Source: Oligoflexales bacterium (GTDB lineage Bacteria > Bdellovibrionota > Oligoflexia > Oligoflexales > Oligoflexaceae). Taken from it: DNA of 13,265 nucleotides. The stretch is from contig JADFZC010000033.1 of the NCBI GenBank assembly GCA_015232735.1, forward strand, positions 1-13,265. The letters run 5' to 3'. Of the stretch, positions 1-6,822 are shown in pieces; positions within the stretch are counted from its first letter, which is position 1, and each line of letters begins with the position of its first letter. The notes beneath the pieces were generated by a model that worked only from the letters and a program-made list of their open reading frames with translations, was not told the DNA's origin and did not search any database. Made by a program: the position numbers and the translations under genes.

Positions 1-84
1 CCGGTTCGCAGTCCTCGCATAGGTCGAGGTAAAAAGATGTGGGTAATAGACAGGGGCCTTGCCAGTGGTTTATTGTTTAATTAG
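1..84 (+). pseudogene. Possible IS transposase remnant (3' fragment, cut by window edge)
   Basis: The + strand is open from base 1 to a TAG at 82-84. The 27 encoded residues include GRGKKMWVIDRGLAS. This resembles the segment around the second catalytic Asp in IS1634/IS4-like DDE transposases, typically G-K-A-x-R-(I/V)-WV-x-DRG-(I/M/L), which usually continues with a Ser-Glu-Glu-Asn-Leu-like stretch. Here the frame runs into GLLFN and stops, so an intact transposase would have to be truncated or frameshifted. The fragment converges on the lipoprotein gene that ends at 109. The match is from memory of the family and is short, so a chance match or an unrelated C-terminus remains possible. Confidence 0.33.
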
Positions 85-108
85 ATTTGATTGGGTATAT
101 CTTGAAGA

Positions 109-921
109 TCAGTAATAGGGAGTTTCAGGTTTCGTGACTATGTCAGGAGAAATATCCGGTATAAGTCCCTCTGCAACAAGCTTTTCAACTATCGCAGTAA
201 TCTCCCTGTCCAGAACGTTGTTGATTTCCCTTTCTGAAAGAGTTGTGAAATTGAGCCTCTTCCCACTGAATTTTGGCTCGATGACATCGTCATTTGTCCA
301 GACGGTCAGAATCATTCTTGCACTAAATGATCCATAGCAATAGGCTGTGTTTTCAATCGGATATGAAGGCATGTAAGATCCATTATTATTGTAGTTGTCT
401 TCATAAGCAGTGGCTGTGGAATATTCCGCAAGCCTATACTGCGTTTTTGTCAAGGATTTGGAATTAAGTTCCGATGTAGACTTGGGTGTAGATGTAGAAA
501 CCGGAGTTGGGACAGGAGCGCCATCTCCCTTGCTGCCGGGATAACCCGTTCCAGGATTTAAACCAGGGGGATCCATGTTCACTGGGTTTTTCGAACAACC
601 AGCAAGACTGTCAAGAATCAGGTCCACAGAAATATTTTCGTCTGATTTTGAAGATATGATGTTATGTCCTCTAAGCTTTTTTGTAAATATTGCTTCAGCC
701 ATTTCCTTCAGCTGATTTTTTGATATGTAGGTCCTTGTACTCTGATTGCTGAGGTCGGGAAGATTGTTTTCCACCTTCGAGGAGACGATTCTTATAGGTT
801 CATCTCCGCTGCTCGAAACATTCGACTCGTGACCTGTCTGAGGCATATTACATGCGACGAGTGTTGCTATTGAAGCTGCAATGACATTTACACTTGATTT
901 CCATTGTGACTGCTTTTTCAT
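109..921 (-). CDS. Lipoprotein of unknown function with Pro/Ser/Thr-rich linker
   Basis: This 270-aa protein is not a family I recognise. It starts with a clear lipoprotein signal peptide: basic MKKQSQWK, a hydrophobic stretch, and lipobox L-V-A-C with the lipidated Cys at residue 24. The next residue is Asn, so the mature protein probably sits in the outer membrane if the usual Lol sorting rule holds. A low-complexity linker rich in Pro, Gly, Ser and Thr covers about residues 112-152. It separates an N-terminal part from a C-terminal part (about 160-260) with Tyr/Asn-rich sequence. Two further cysteines (109 and 195) could form a disulfide. The ATG at 921 has a strong GGAGG five bases upstream, which decides the start. 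It lies in the same direction as the vWA lipoprotein gene but 360 bases downstream of it, so it probably has its own promoter. Confidence 0.85.
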   Translation of the reverse strand: MKKQSQWKSSVNVIAASIATLVACNMPQTGHESNVSSSGDEPIRIVSSKVENNLPDLSNQSTRTYISKNQLKEMAEAIFTKKLRGHNIISSKSDENISVDLILDSLAGCSKNPVNMDPPGLNPGTGYPGSKGDGAPVPTPVSTSTPKSTSELNSKSLTKTQYRLAEYSTATAYEDNYNNNGSYMPSYPIENTAYCYGSFSARMILTVWTNDDVIEPKFSGKRLNFTTLSEREINNVLDREITAIVEKLVAEGLIPDISPDIVTKPETPYY

Positions 922-1281
922 TTTCCCCTCCGGTTTAAGTTTTTTTTTCCAATGTTAGTAAGAGTTCGATCCGCTCCAGGTTTGTCTGTGTCTATATATT
1001 TGAACTTGTAGAGGTCTAAAAAATATTTGTGTCTTCTACAGAGACAGACCTTAAAAGTGGTAGAAAGGTATTAGCAAGTAGCATGCCACGCGGATTTCTT
1101 GATCAATGGTTTCAAGTCCGACCAGATTACAGGGACTTGTCTGTTTTGGTCATTCTGAGTACGAAAGGACATGCGGGATTTATTCAAAACGTGCATGGAC
1201 ACTGTCAAGATATTGGGCAATATAAATATATGTTTTATAAAATCAATTGGTTAGGGGATGAATTCTACACTGAAGGATTTT
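922..1281. other. 360-base intergenic gap between two minus-strand lipoprotein genes
   Basis: No convincing gene is present. A 92-codon + strand frame (1029-1307) starts at a GTG without a ribosome-binding site and overlaps the end of the vWA gene. A 33-codon minus frame (1172 to 1071) also lacks a ribosome-binding site. The gap does hold the ribosome-binding site of the lipoprotein gene near 925-933 and a long inverted repeat at 984-1049. It presumably also contains the end of the vWA transcript and the lipoprotein promoter, but I cannot place a terminator or a good -35/-10 pair with confidence. Confidence 0.5.
984..1049. repeat. Imperfect inverted repeat upstream of the lipoprotein gene
   Basis: GTCTGTGTCT at 984-993 is answered by AGAGACAGAC at 1040-1049, complementary at 9 of 10 positions. 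A second inner pair, TGTAGA near 1007-1012 and TCTACA at 1035-1040, lies between them and abuts the right arm. The heptamer TGTGTCT also occurs as a direct repeat, at 987-993 and 1028-1034. The element lies 63 to 128 bases upstream of the start at 921, where an operator, a leader structure or old mobile-element ends could lie. Confidence 0.4.
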
Positions 1282-2322
1282 TCAGAAGGTCTCGTAGGTT
1301 ACGGTAAGCCGCTGGTTATTTTTCAGATCTATTTTTTCCGAAAGGACGAGTCTGTTTCCCTCTGCGCGATATTCGGAAGGCGGCAGAGGCACCCCGTCAA
1401 TTGAAACGGATATTATATTTACGCTCCCATCCGTATTTAATTTGTATTCCAGATTAAGGATGTTATTAACCTGGTTTGTCAGATCCACGAAATGTATTCG
1501 CCAGTCTCTTTCGCATACGTTATAAACCCGTCCGCCTGTTATTCGGGAAAGGTTTTCATATGAAATTCCCTCTCTCTCGGGCGAACATCCTGGATATGGA
1601 TTGACGGGAAGTGACCTTTCAGTCCCTCTGAAGGCAAAAATTCGCAATGTATCCCTGGGGATTTGTCTTTCTATCAATTGTAAGAAGTTGCGATCGTTAA
1701 CCGGACCTGAATCGTCATCCGATACAAAGACAAATGATTTTTTTGCATCTGGTCTGAAAAATCCGGTGAGTCTTCCGCTTACATTATTTACAATTTCAGG
1801 ATTCAGAATCATTCTGGTCATATCTTCAAAAGAATTATATGCGAACACTTCGTTGTATATGGGCGCGCTGCAGATGATTCCGCCGCGGTTGCTGACAGAA
1901 TCGAGCCTTGTCGCTCCTGCCGGACATGTTGCGCTTGCCGCGATTGCGAGTGAGTTGGTGCTGTGGACCTTTGTGTCTATTTGAGTATGGCCCATATTTA
2001 TTGCCAGAGGGCTGAGCGCGACGTTTCGGGTGTCGCTCCCTTCCTTTTGAGCTTGTGAAATGAGAATAAGTCTCACATCTCCAAGCTTTCCGATATTTTG
2101 CAGGAATGTATCGAAATTAAGCCTTACCTGCTCGATTTTGGGTGCCATGGAGCTTGAGTTGTCAATTACCCAAACCATGTCGAGTTTGCCTTGCTGTCTA
2201 TTGAGATCAAATATTTCTTCGACGGTTTTTGTCTTTGCTCCAAGTCCTGATTTGCCATTAAATTTCGTATTATTGCATGCAAAACATAGTAGGGAGATAA
2301 AAATAGGTAGGTACTTGCTCAT
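1282..2322 (-). CDS. von Willebrand factor A-domain lipoprotein
   Basis: This 346-aa protein is probably anchored in the envelope and binds a ligand through a metal ion. A short lipoprotein signal (MSKYLPIFISLLCFAC, lipid Cys at 16) precedes a vWA domain. The MIDAS motif D-N-S-S-S is at residues 54-58 in the context WVIDNSSSM. A later acidic strand end, VFVSDDDSG (about 198-206), fits the position of a further MIDAS Asp. Cysteines at 133/151 and 246/270 are spaced as possible disulfides. The last 50 residues resemble a small beta domain. The frame is open up to an ATG at 2388, but that start gives no signal peptide at the N-terminus and has no ribosome-binding site. The ATG at 2322 has GAG about 7 bases upstream and yields the signal peptide, so it is preferred. 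Similar vWA lipoproteins are frequent in predatory and gliding proteobacteria. The ligand is unknown. Confidence 0.85.
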   Translation of the reverse strand: MSKYLPIFISLLCFACNNTKFNGKSGLGAKTKTVEEIFDLNRQQGKLDMVWVIDNSSSMAPKIEQVRLNFDTFLQNIGKLGDVRLILISQAQKEGSDTRNVALSPLAINMGHTQIDTKVHSTNSLAIAASATCPAGATRLDSVSNRGGIICSAPIYNEVFAYNSFEDMTRMILNPEIVNNVSGRLTGFFRPDAKKSFVFVSDDDSGPVNDRNFLQLIERQIPRDTLRIFAFRGTERSLPVNPYPGCSPEREGISYENLSRITGGRVYNVCERDWRIHFVDLTNQVNNILNLEYKLNTDGSVNIISVSIDGVPLPPSEYRAEGNRLVLSEKIDLKNNQRLTVTYETF

Positions 2323-2624
2323 TTCCGGACTCGCTTTCAGTGGATAATTCATCATCAGGTCAACAGGTGCCAGCAGGGTGACTGCCATTTGAGGCAGAGG
2401 GCCTTTGTAAGTCGAAGCAATATTTTTGCCAGATATAACATATTGAAAAATAAGAATAAAAGGTTATAACTGTCAAATATTTTTACAATGATGAAGGATT
2501 TGGGTGAAAATATTTTGGTCTGGTTTCGTCCTTGAGAAGGAAGACTCCACCCTCCATTTGTTATATAATATACTTATTGACCTTCTTGATCTTATCCAAA
2601 AATTTAATTAAATAGGCATATCAT
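2323..2624. other. 302-base divergent intergenic region
   Basis: This AT-rich region lies between the divergently transcribed vWA lipoprotein and HD-hydrolase genes and should hold both promoters. A minus-strand candidate is described separately (2447-2476). For the + strand, a perfect TATAAT lies at 2564-2569, 55 bases before the HD gene, but no good -35 stands 16-18 bases upstream of it. No gene is seen. Confidence 0.5.
2447..2476 (-). promoter_or_regulatory. Candidate sigma-70-type promoter for the vWA lipoprotein gene
   Basis: On the minus strand a perfect -35 TTGACA (2476-2471) is followed after 18 bases by TATTTT (2452-2447, four of six matches to TATAAT). Transcription would start near 2440 and leave a leader of roughly 120 bases before the ATG at 2322. 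This is consensus matching only, in AT-rich DNA. Confidence 0.4.
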
Positions 2625-3230
2625 ATGGATTGTATCAGCGATAGATTTCATGATGCTCTCGTTTTTGCCTGCCGGCTTCATGCCGGTCAACTTAGAAAGA
2701 CAAGCAGTGCTCCTTATATTTCCCATCTTTTGGGTGTCGCATCGACTGTTTTGAAATGTCATGGAAACGAGGATCAGGCAGTGGCTGCCCTCCTTCATGA
2801 TGCCTTGGAGGACCAGGGGCACAAGATTACAGCGGATGAAATTGGTGAGAAGTTTGGTCAGGTTGTCAAGAAACTTGTTCTCAGCTGTACCGATGAACGT
2901 TCAGAAAATAGAAAAGAGGTTTCATGGAGAGCCAGAAAAGAGAAATATCTTAGTCACATAGAAGCTCTGCCATCTGAGGCAATGCTGCTTATTGTCGCGG
3001 ACAAACTGGACAATGCCAGGGATATTCGCAGAAATCTCATTCAGATCGGTGAGGTCGTCTGGGACAGATTCCAGGGGAAAAAAGAGGGTATGCTTTGGTA
3101 TCAATCCGGACTCATTACCGGCATGGAAAATTGGTTGAAGACGCCCAGGGCATATGAAAATCCATGGATTCCCATGTTGATAGATGAGTTTAAATGCGTC
3201 TGTTCAAGTTTCATTCCGAAAAAGGAATAA
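2625..3230 (+). CDS. Single-domain HD hydrolase of the RelA/SpoT hydrolase family (small alarmone hydrolase-like)
   Basis: The 201-aa protein is probably a cytoplasmic metal-dependent phosphohydrolase that removes pyrophosphate from (p)ppGpp or a related nucleotide. The family pattern is clear: HAGQLRK (19-25), PYISH (30-34), LLHDALED (56-63) and VADKLDNARD (124-133). Mapped onto Rel/SpoT hydrolases, His34, His58-Asp59 and Asp126 are the metal ligands. Glu62-Asp63 is the catalytic acidic pair and Asn130 the conserved Asn. All are present, so the enzyme should be active. There is no synthetase, TGS or ACT domain, and the length fits small alarmone hydrolases (MESH1-type, about 180-200 aa). The ribosome-binding site is weak (AGG about 10 bases upstream of the ATG). 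It is read alone, divergent from the vWA gene. The exact substrate is inferred, and other nucleotides are possible. Confidence 0.85.
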   Translation: MDCISDRFHDALVFACRLHAGQLRKTSSAPYISHLLGVASTVLKCHGNEDQAVAALLHDALEDQGHKITADEIGEKFGQVVKKLVLSCTDERSENRKEVSWRARKEKYLSHIEALPSEAMLLIVADKLDNARDIRRNLIQIGEVVWDRFQGKKEGMLWYQSGLITGMENWLKTPRAYENPWIPMLIDEFKCVCSSFIPKKE

Positions 3231-3313
3231 TAGGTCTGTGCCCGTGTTACGTAGGTCATTTCAAGCCATTTATACCAACCCGTAAGGTAACTCTCCATAA
3301 ATATCTTTATTTT

Positions 3314-3342
3314 TTGTGATGTTGGATATAAACATATATTTA
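3314..3342 (+). promoter_or_regulatory. Weak candidate promoter for the M48 protease-lexA pair
   Basis: TTGTGA (3314-3319) and TATTTA (3337-3342) stand 17 bases apart in the 144-base gap before the protease gene. Both match the sigma-70 consensus only partly. The same gap has TTACG (3246-3250) and CGTAA about 35 bases later as an inverted pair. No known LexA-box pattern was found there. Confidence 0.2.
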
Positions 3343-3380
3343 CTGGCAGGATAAAATGGTCAATTATAAGAGGTGTGATT

Positions 3381-4637
3381 TTGGATTATCATTTGATTTT
3401 GGTATTATTCTTGGTGCTGCGTATTGTTCAGCATTTGGCAGAGAGATGGCTTTCGTTATTAAACAGAAGGTATTATGAGGACGAGAGGAGAAGAACGGAA
3501 GCCGGGAGAATTCTCGGGATCAGTCTCGATGATATGGAAAAAACACTGGCATATTCAAAGGACAAGTCAGTTTTCAGCAGTGTGAACAGCTGGATTGATG
3601 TCATTATTACAGTGGTGTTCATCGGGGTGGGAGGGCTCGGTTATTTTGAATCCCTGGCAAAGACAATTGTTTCTCTCATAGGGGGAAATGCCATTTTAAC
3701 TGGTCTTGCTTTTTTTGCGTTGATAAGCGTCGCATCCTCAATAATAGATCTTCCATTTGATATTTATTATACATTTGTGCTTGAACAGAAACATGGCTTC
3801 AACAAGCAGACTGTCAAAGGATTTGTTACAGACATGGTAAAGGGACTTTTTCTCGGGACGATTCTTGGCGGGGCCTTGTTGTATATTGTTTTATGGATTA
3901 TGGAGAGCAAGGGCCCTTGGTGGATTTATGCATGGATAGCCGTCTTTGGTTTCAGTCTTATGACAATGTGGATATATCCAACTTTGCTCGCGCCGTTATT
4001 CAATAAATTCACACCTCTTGAAGAAGGGGAACTGAAGGATAAGATTTTCGCCTTGGCTGATAAGGTTGGCTTCAAGGCGGACAGCATTTCGATCATGGAT
4101 GCTTCGAGGCGATCCACTCACGGGAATGCCTATTTTACCGGTGTCTTTGGAAAGAAGAAAATAGTGCTGTTTGATACTCTGGTCAAATCGATGACAACCG
4201 ATGAAATAGTGGCTGTCCTTGCACATGAGCTTGGGCATTTCAGGCTTCACCATATAAGGTGGAGGCTTATAAGAAGCTTTTTAATAACGGGAGCCCTCTT
4301 TTTTGCTCTCTACTATTGTTCATCGTTTGAACTGTTCTATAAGGCATTTTCTTTTGAGGGAATATCTAATTATGGCGCCCTTGTGGTTTTTTCTCTCTGG
4401 TTTGGCCTTATCGGATTCCTGTTTAGTCCGATAGGAAGTTATATTTCGCGAAGGGACGAATTCGATGCAGACAGGTTTGCCCTAGCAAATCACGGGGATA
4501 ACAAAAAATTGGGTGATGCGTTGCTGAAGCTGAGGGAAAAAAGCCATGTGATGCCAATAAGCCACCCTATTTTCTCGGCAGTGTATCATTCACATCCTCC
4601 GCTTCTTGAGAGACTTAAAGCCATGGGGTATATTTGA
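3381..4637 (+). CDS. Membrane-embedded zinc metalloprotease, M48 family (Ste24/CAAX prenyl protease-like)
   Basis: This 418-aa integral membrane protease cleaves protein substrates at or in the inner membrane, with the catalytic site on the cytoplasmic side in the family. Several hydrophobic segments (about 1-18, 70-90, 100-122, 150-175, 180-205, 298-315, 330-355) and an M48 N-terminal region lead to the catalytic HELGH at 282-286. The third zinc ligand is Glu360 in SRRDEFDADRFA, and the C-terminal SHPPLLERLKA motif is also present. Length and order match Ste24-type proteins (about 410-420 aa). The first possible start, GTG at 3375, is only one base from the AAGAGG at 3368-3373. The TTG at 3381 is seven bases away and is preferred, although the GTG cannot be excluded. 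lexA begins on the next base after the stop, so they form one unit. Bacterial Ste24 proteins are thought to act in membrane-protein quality control, but the substrate here is unknown. Confidence 0.92.
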   Translation: MDYHLILVLFLVLRIVQHLAERWLSLLNRRYYEDERRRTEAGRILGISLDDMEKTLAYSKDKSVFSSVNSWIDVIITVVFIGVGGLGYFESLAKTIVSLIGGNAILTGLAFFALISVASSIIDLPFDIYYTFVLEQKHGFNKQTVKGFVTDMVKGLFLGTILGGALLYIVLWIMESKGPWWIYAWIAVFGFSLMTMWIYPTLLAPLFNKFTPLEEGELKDKIFALADKVGFKADSISIMDASRRSTHGNAYFTGVFGKKKIVLFDTLVKSMTTDEIVAVLAHELGHFRLHHIRWRLIRSFLITGALFFALYYCSSFELFYKAFSFEGISNYGALVVFSLWFGLIGFLFSPIGSYISRRDEFDADRFALANHGDNKKLGDALLKLREKSHVMPISHPIFSAVYHSHPPLLERLKAMGYI

Positions 4638-5288
4638 ATGGAGAAATTGACGCCTAAACAGGAGAAGGCTTTTGAATATATCAAGACCCAGAGTGTCATA
4701 AAGGGGGCCTCTCCCACATTAAGGGAAATCTGTGAATATATGGGTTATAGCGCGGTGGGTTCGGCACAGGACCTCGTGGCTGTTCTTCACAGAAAAGGCT
4801 TGATTGATTCGTCTGGAAAAAGAAAGGCCAGGGCGTTTGTCCTGACTCAAAAAGGAAGGGACTATGGAGTCTCGGCTCATTTATCTCATGATGAAGCCTA
4901 TACGATACCATGCCTGGGCATTGTCCCTGCCGGCAATCCTCTGGAGGCTATTGAGGAGAGAATAGGTTCACTAAAGTTATCCCCATCTTTTTTTCCTTTT
5001 AATAAAGCCATGCTGAAAAGACTTTTTGGTCTGAGGGTGCATGGTGCCAGCATGGTTAATGCCGGAATCCTGGATGGAGATCTTCTTGTGGTTCACAGCC
5101 AAAAGGAGGCCAATCCTGGTGATATCGTTGTTGCAAGGGTAGGAGGGGAAGCGACTGTCAAACGGCTTATGAAGGATTTGAACGGCTGGTTTTTAAAACC
5201 GGAGAATGATAATTTTTCCATCATCCGTGCTGAAGATCAGCCTTTTGATATTATTGGCAAGGTTATTGCGCTTCAGAGGTCTTTGTAG
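4638..5288 (+). CDS. lexA: LexA repressor (SOS response, self-cleaving)
   Basis: This 216-aa repressor binds SOS operators and is inactivated by RecA-stimulated self-cleavage. Residues 1-75 form the winged helix domain, starting LTPKQEKAFEYI, with the helix-turn-helix around 26-55 (SPTLREICEYMGYSAVGSAQ). The cleavage site is Ala98-Gly99 in the context GIVPAGNPLEA. The S24 peptidase domain has the nucleophile Ser138 in VHGASM and the general base Lys175 in ATVKRL, so self-cleavage should be intact. The length is close to the family norm of 200-230. The ATG directly follows the TGA of the protease gene, with GGGG in the protease codons about 8 bases upstream as ribosome-binding site. Expression is therefore likely coupled to the protease. 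I see no GAAC-N4-GTTC, CTGT-N8-ACAG or TTAC-N3-GTAA box in the gap upstream of the protease, so autoregulation is not evident. Confidence 0.97.
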   Translation: MEKLTPKQEKAFEYIKTQSVIKGASPTLREICEYMGYSAVGSAQDLVAVLHRKGLIDSSGKRKARAFVLTQKGRDYGVSAHLSHDEAYTIPCLGIVPAGNPLEAIEERIGSLKLSPSFFPFNKAMLKRLFGLRVHGASMVNAGILDGDLLVVHSQKEANPGDIVVARVGGEATVKRLMKDLNGWFLKPENDNFSIIRAEDQPFDIIGKVIALQRSL

Positions 5289-5300
5289 AAATCGATTCTA
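5286..5300. other. Short symmetric hairpin spanning two convergent stop codons
   Basis: TAGAA (5286-5290), ATCGA and TTCTA (5296-5300) form a five-base stem with a five-base loop. The left arm contains the lexA stop and the right arm the stop of the opposite gene. It is AT-rich and has no T tract on either side, so it is not a convincing terminator. Confidence 0.25.
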
Positions 5301-5579
5301 GCGAACCATGGCTTTGACTGCGGTCTTTGAATTTACAAGCTCTCTTTTAAAATTGGACCTGAGTTTTACCATATTTGACAGGCTTTGCTTGTTTCTGCCC
5401 TGCAGGAAAAAGCCTGAGGGAGCTTTCATTTGGCCATCTATGAGGGTGGAGTCAAAATCCATATTTGTGGAATAGGTGACCATTTCTTTATTTTCTTTGT
5501 TGACTTTTTCTTTTTCTCCTGCGGCTGACAGCAGTGACAGGGAAACAGAAATTAAAATTGCAACTTTGTATTTATTCAT
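5298..5579 (-). CDS. Small exported protein of unknown function, last gene of the barrel/TPR operon
   Basis: This 93-aa protein is not recognised. It has a Sec-type signal (MNKYKVAILISVSLSLLSAAG, cleavage probably after the Ala-Ala or Gly near residue 20) followed by a charged, Lys/Glu-rich mature part. That leaves a periplasmic protein of about 72 residues with no cysteine. The ATG at 5579 has GGAGG five bases upstream, whereas the earlier ATG at 5591 uses that same GGAGG as its second and third codons and has no site of its own. The gene starts 15 bases after the stop of the TPR lipoprotein, so it belongs to that operon and may be a small accessory to the TPR complex. It converges on lexA, with nine bases between the two stop codons. 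Confidence 0.72.
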   Translation of the reverse strand: MNKYKVAILISVSLSLLSAAGEKEKVNKENKEMVTYSTNMDFDSTLIDGQMKAPSGFFLQGRNKQSLSNMVKLRSNFKRELVNSKTAVKAMVR

Positions 5580-5594
5580 TTTTTCCTCCATTTC

Positions 5595-6791
5595 TCACTG
5601 TAATGCTTTCTCAAGGGAGCCAATATCATCATCCGGAATGGCGGTATGAGGTGCCTTTTGGGGTTCTTCCTGTTTGGCCGGAGGCTGCGCTTTGGGCGGG
5701 ACTTCGGCCTTTTGCTTCACAGGCTTTGCGCCATCTGGGGATTCTTCCGCCTTCACGACTTTCTTGGATTCAGGAGCATTTTCTTTGATTCGGTCATTAT
5801 CCTCGTCCTGTGTTTGCTCCGGATTTTGAACCGGCTTGCTGTTTTTTACCTTTTCCGTCAAATTTTTGATATCTGCATCAGAAATCCCTTTTCCAGATTC
5901 CTGTCTTCTCTTTCTAATGTCTTCAAGGAGCGCGTATACGTCCTTGCCATTTGATTTGTTTGCATATGAGGTTTTCAAGTATTCATTAAGCGCTTCGATG
6001 GCTTCGGAATAATTTTCTCTGTTTCTTTCAAGTACGGCCAGATTGTAAAGGACAAGCGGGTTTCCTCTCTTTTTACTTAAAATGTCGTTATAGATTTTAT
6101 AGGCATCTCTGAAATTTTTTCTGTTTGTTTCAATAATGGCGAGGTGAAGCTTTGCATCGCTGTTGGCAGGCATTATTTTCAACACCCTTTCAAACTGTAT
6201 GGCCGCATGGTTAAGTTGTCTGAATTGAATGTATAGTACCCCAAGATTCATTCTTACGGCAACATCCTCGGCGTTTAATGACAAAGCCTTTTTAAACCTG
6301 GCCAGAGCTTCGGCATTTCTTCCTTCCTTTAGGGAGATCATGGCCAGCATGTTGATTATCTGGCTATCTCTTGATTTTATTCCGCCAATTCCATTAAGAA
6401 TGATATTTGCCATATCGGTATTGCCGCGTCTGATATAGATTTCGGCAAGGATTTTTCTGGCGGTTTGGTTTTTTAAATCCGTTTTCAGTGCCTGTCTAAC
6501 AAATTTTTCGGCATTGTTGTAATCGCCCTGCACAAGCTTAAGCTGTGCAAGGTTCAGAAGAGCTCCTACATTTCTCGGATTATTTCTGATACTTTCATTC
6601 AAGTTCTCTACAGATTTGTTTATGGAAGGATCTTTCTTCATGTCCGGCTGGCTTGAACGCATATCACCGCTTGACACAATTTCAGCTTTCTTTTTTCCGG
6701 TGTCCAGTTTGACCATTTCGCTCGTGGTCGCGCAACCGCAAAGAAGAATGAAGAACGATGTGGTTATTGGCAATTTCCATGGATTATTCAT
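5595..6791 (-). CDS. TPR-repeat lipoprotein with Pro/Lys/Glu-rich tail (GltE/AglT-like by architecture)
   Basis: This 398-aa protein is a lipid-anchored protein-interaction scaffold. The signal peptide MNNPWKLPITTSFFILLCGC ends in lipobox L-C-G-C, with the lipid Cys at 20. About six TPR repeats follow between residues 72 and 275 (for example NVGALLNLAQLKLVQGDYNN and VAVRMNLGVLYIQFRQLNHA). After a basic stretch at 292-298 comes a disordered region rich in Pro, Lys, Glu and Gln (about 316-385), then a short acidic/hydrophobic end, DDDIGSLEKALQ. Two ribosome-binding sites compete. GGAG before an ATG at 6821 would couple to the preceding stop codon but gives a 30-residue signal. GGGAG before the ATG at 6791 gives an ordinary lipoprotein signal and is preferred. 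In Myxococcus gliding clusters a TPR lipoprotein of this kind (AglT/GltE) accompanies other envelope TPR proteins. That parallel is an inference from architecture. Confidence 0.85.
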   Translation of the reverse strand: MNNPWKLPITTSFFILLCGCATTSEMVKLDTGKKKAEIVSSGDMRSSQPDMKKDPSINKSVENLNESIRNNPRNVGALLNLAQLKLVQGDYNNAEKFVRQALKTDLKNQTARKILAEIYIRRGNTDMANIILNGIGGIKSRDSQIINMLAMISLKEGRNAEALARFKKALSLNAEDVAVRMNLGVLYIQFRQLNHAAIQFERVLKIMPANSDAKLHLAIIETNRKNFRDAYKIYNDILSKKRGNPLVLYNLAVLERNRENYSEAIEALNEYLKTSYANKSNGKDVYALLEDIRKRRQESGKGISDADIKNLTEKVKNSKPVQNPEQTQDEDNDRIKENAPESKKVVKAEESPDGAKPVKQKAEVPPKAQPPAKQEEPQKAPHTAIPDDDIGSLEKALQ

Positions 6792-6822
6792 TTTAGGTTC
6801 TCCCGGCAGAAAGGTTATCATA

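Noticed and set aside
1..30. Possible tRNA end (GGTTCGCAGTCC and a 5-bp stem with 7-base loop at 13-29)
   Set aside because: The T-loop lacks the required TTCRA pattern, the other loop has no T at the position before the anticodon, and no acceptor stem or D-arm is visible.
580..610. Second lipobox-like LAGC at residues 106-109 of the 270-aa lipoprotein
   Set aside because: No hydrophobic signal segment precedes it, and the N-terminal lipobox at residues 21-24 already explains export.
1071..1172. 33-codon minus-strand frame beginning MSFRTQND, briefly considered as a transposase N-terminus
   Set aside because: It is too short, has no ribosome-binding site, and nothing recognisable continues in any frame after its stop.
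1051..1190. Bits resembling 23S rRNA (AAAGTGGTA, then AGTACGAAAGGAC like the sarcin-ricin loop)
   Set aside because: The intervening sequence and distances do not match 23S rRNA, and the loop has a base change. It looks like a chance similarity.
1029..1307. 92-codon + strand frame in the gap between the two lipoprotein genes
   Set aside because: It starts at a GTG with no ribosome-binding site, overlaps the end of the vWA gene on the other strand, and the translation resembles no family I know.
2323..2388. N-terminal extension of the vWA protein to an ATG at 2388
   Set aside because: It has no ribosome-binding site and would bury the lipoprotein signal peptide 22 residues inside the protein.
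3240..3300. TTACG/CGTAA and TACC/GGTA pairs as a LexA operator in front of the protease-lexA pair
   Set aside because: Spacing does not fit the TTAC-N3-GTAA, GAAC-N4-GTTC or CTGT-N8-ACAG boxes I know.
5534..5954. Plus-strand frames opposite the TPR lipoprotein and the 93-aa gene
   Set aside because: They are antisense shadows of genes with signal peptides, repeats and ribosome-binding sites, and they lack plausible starts of their own.
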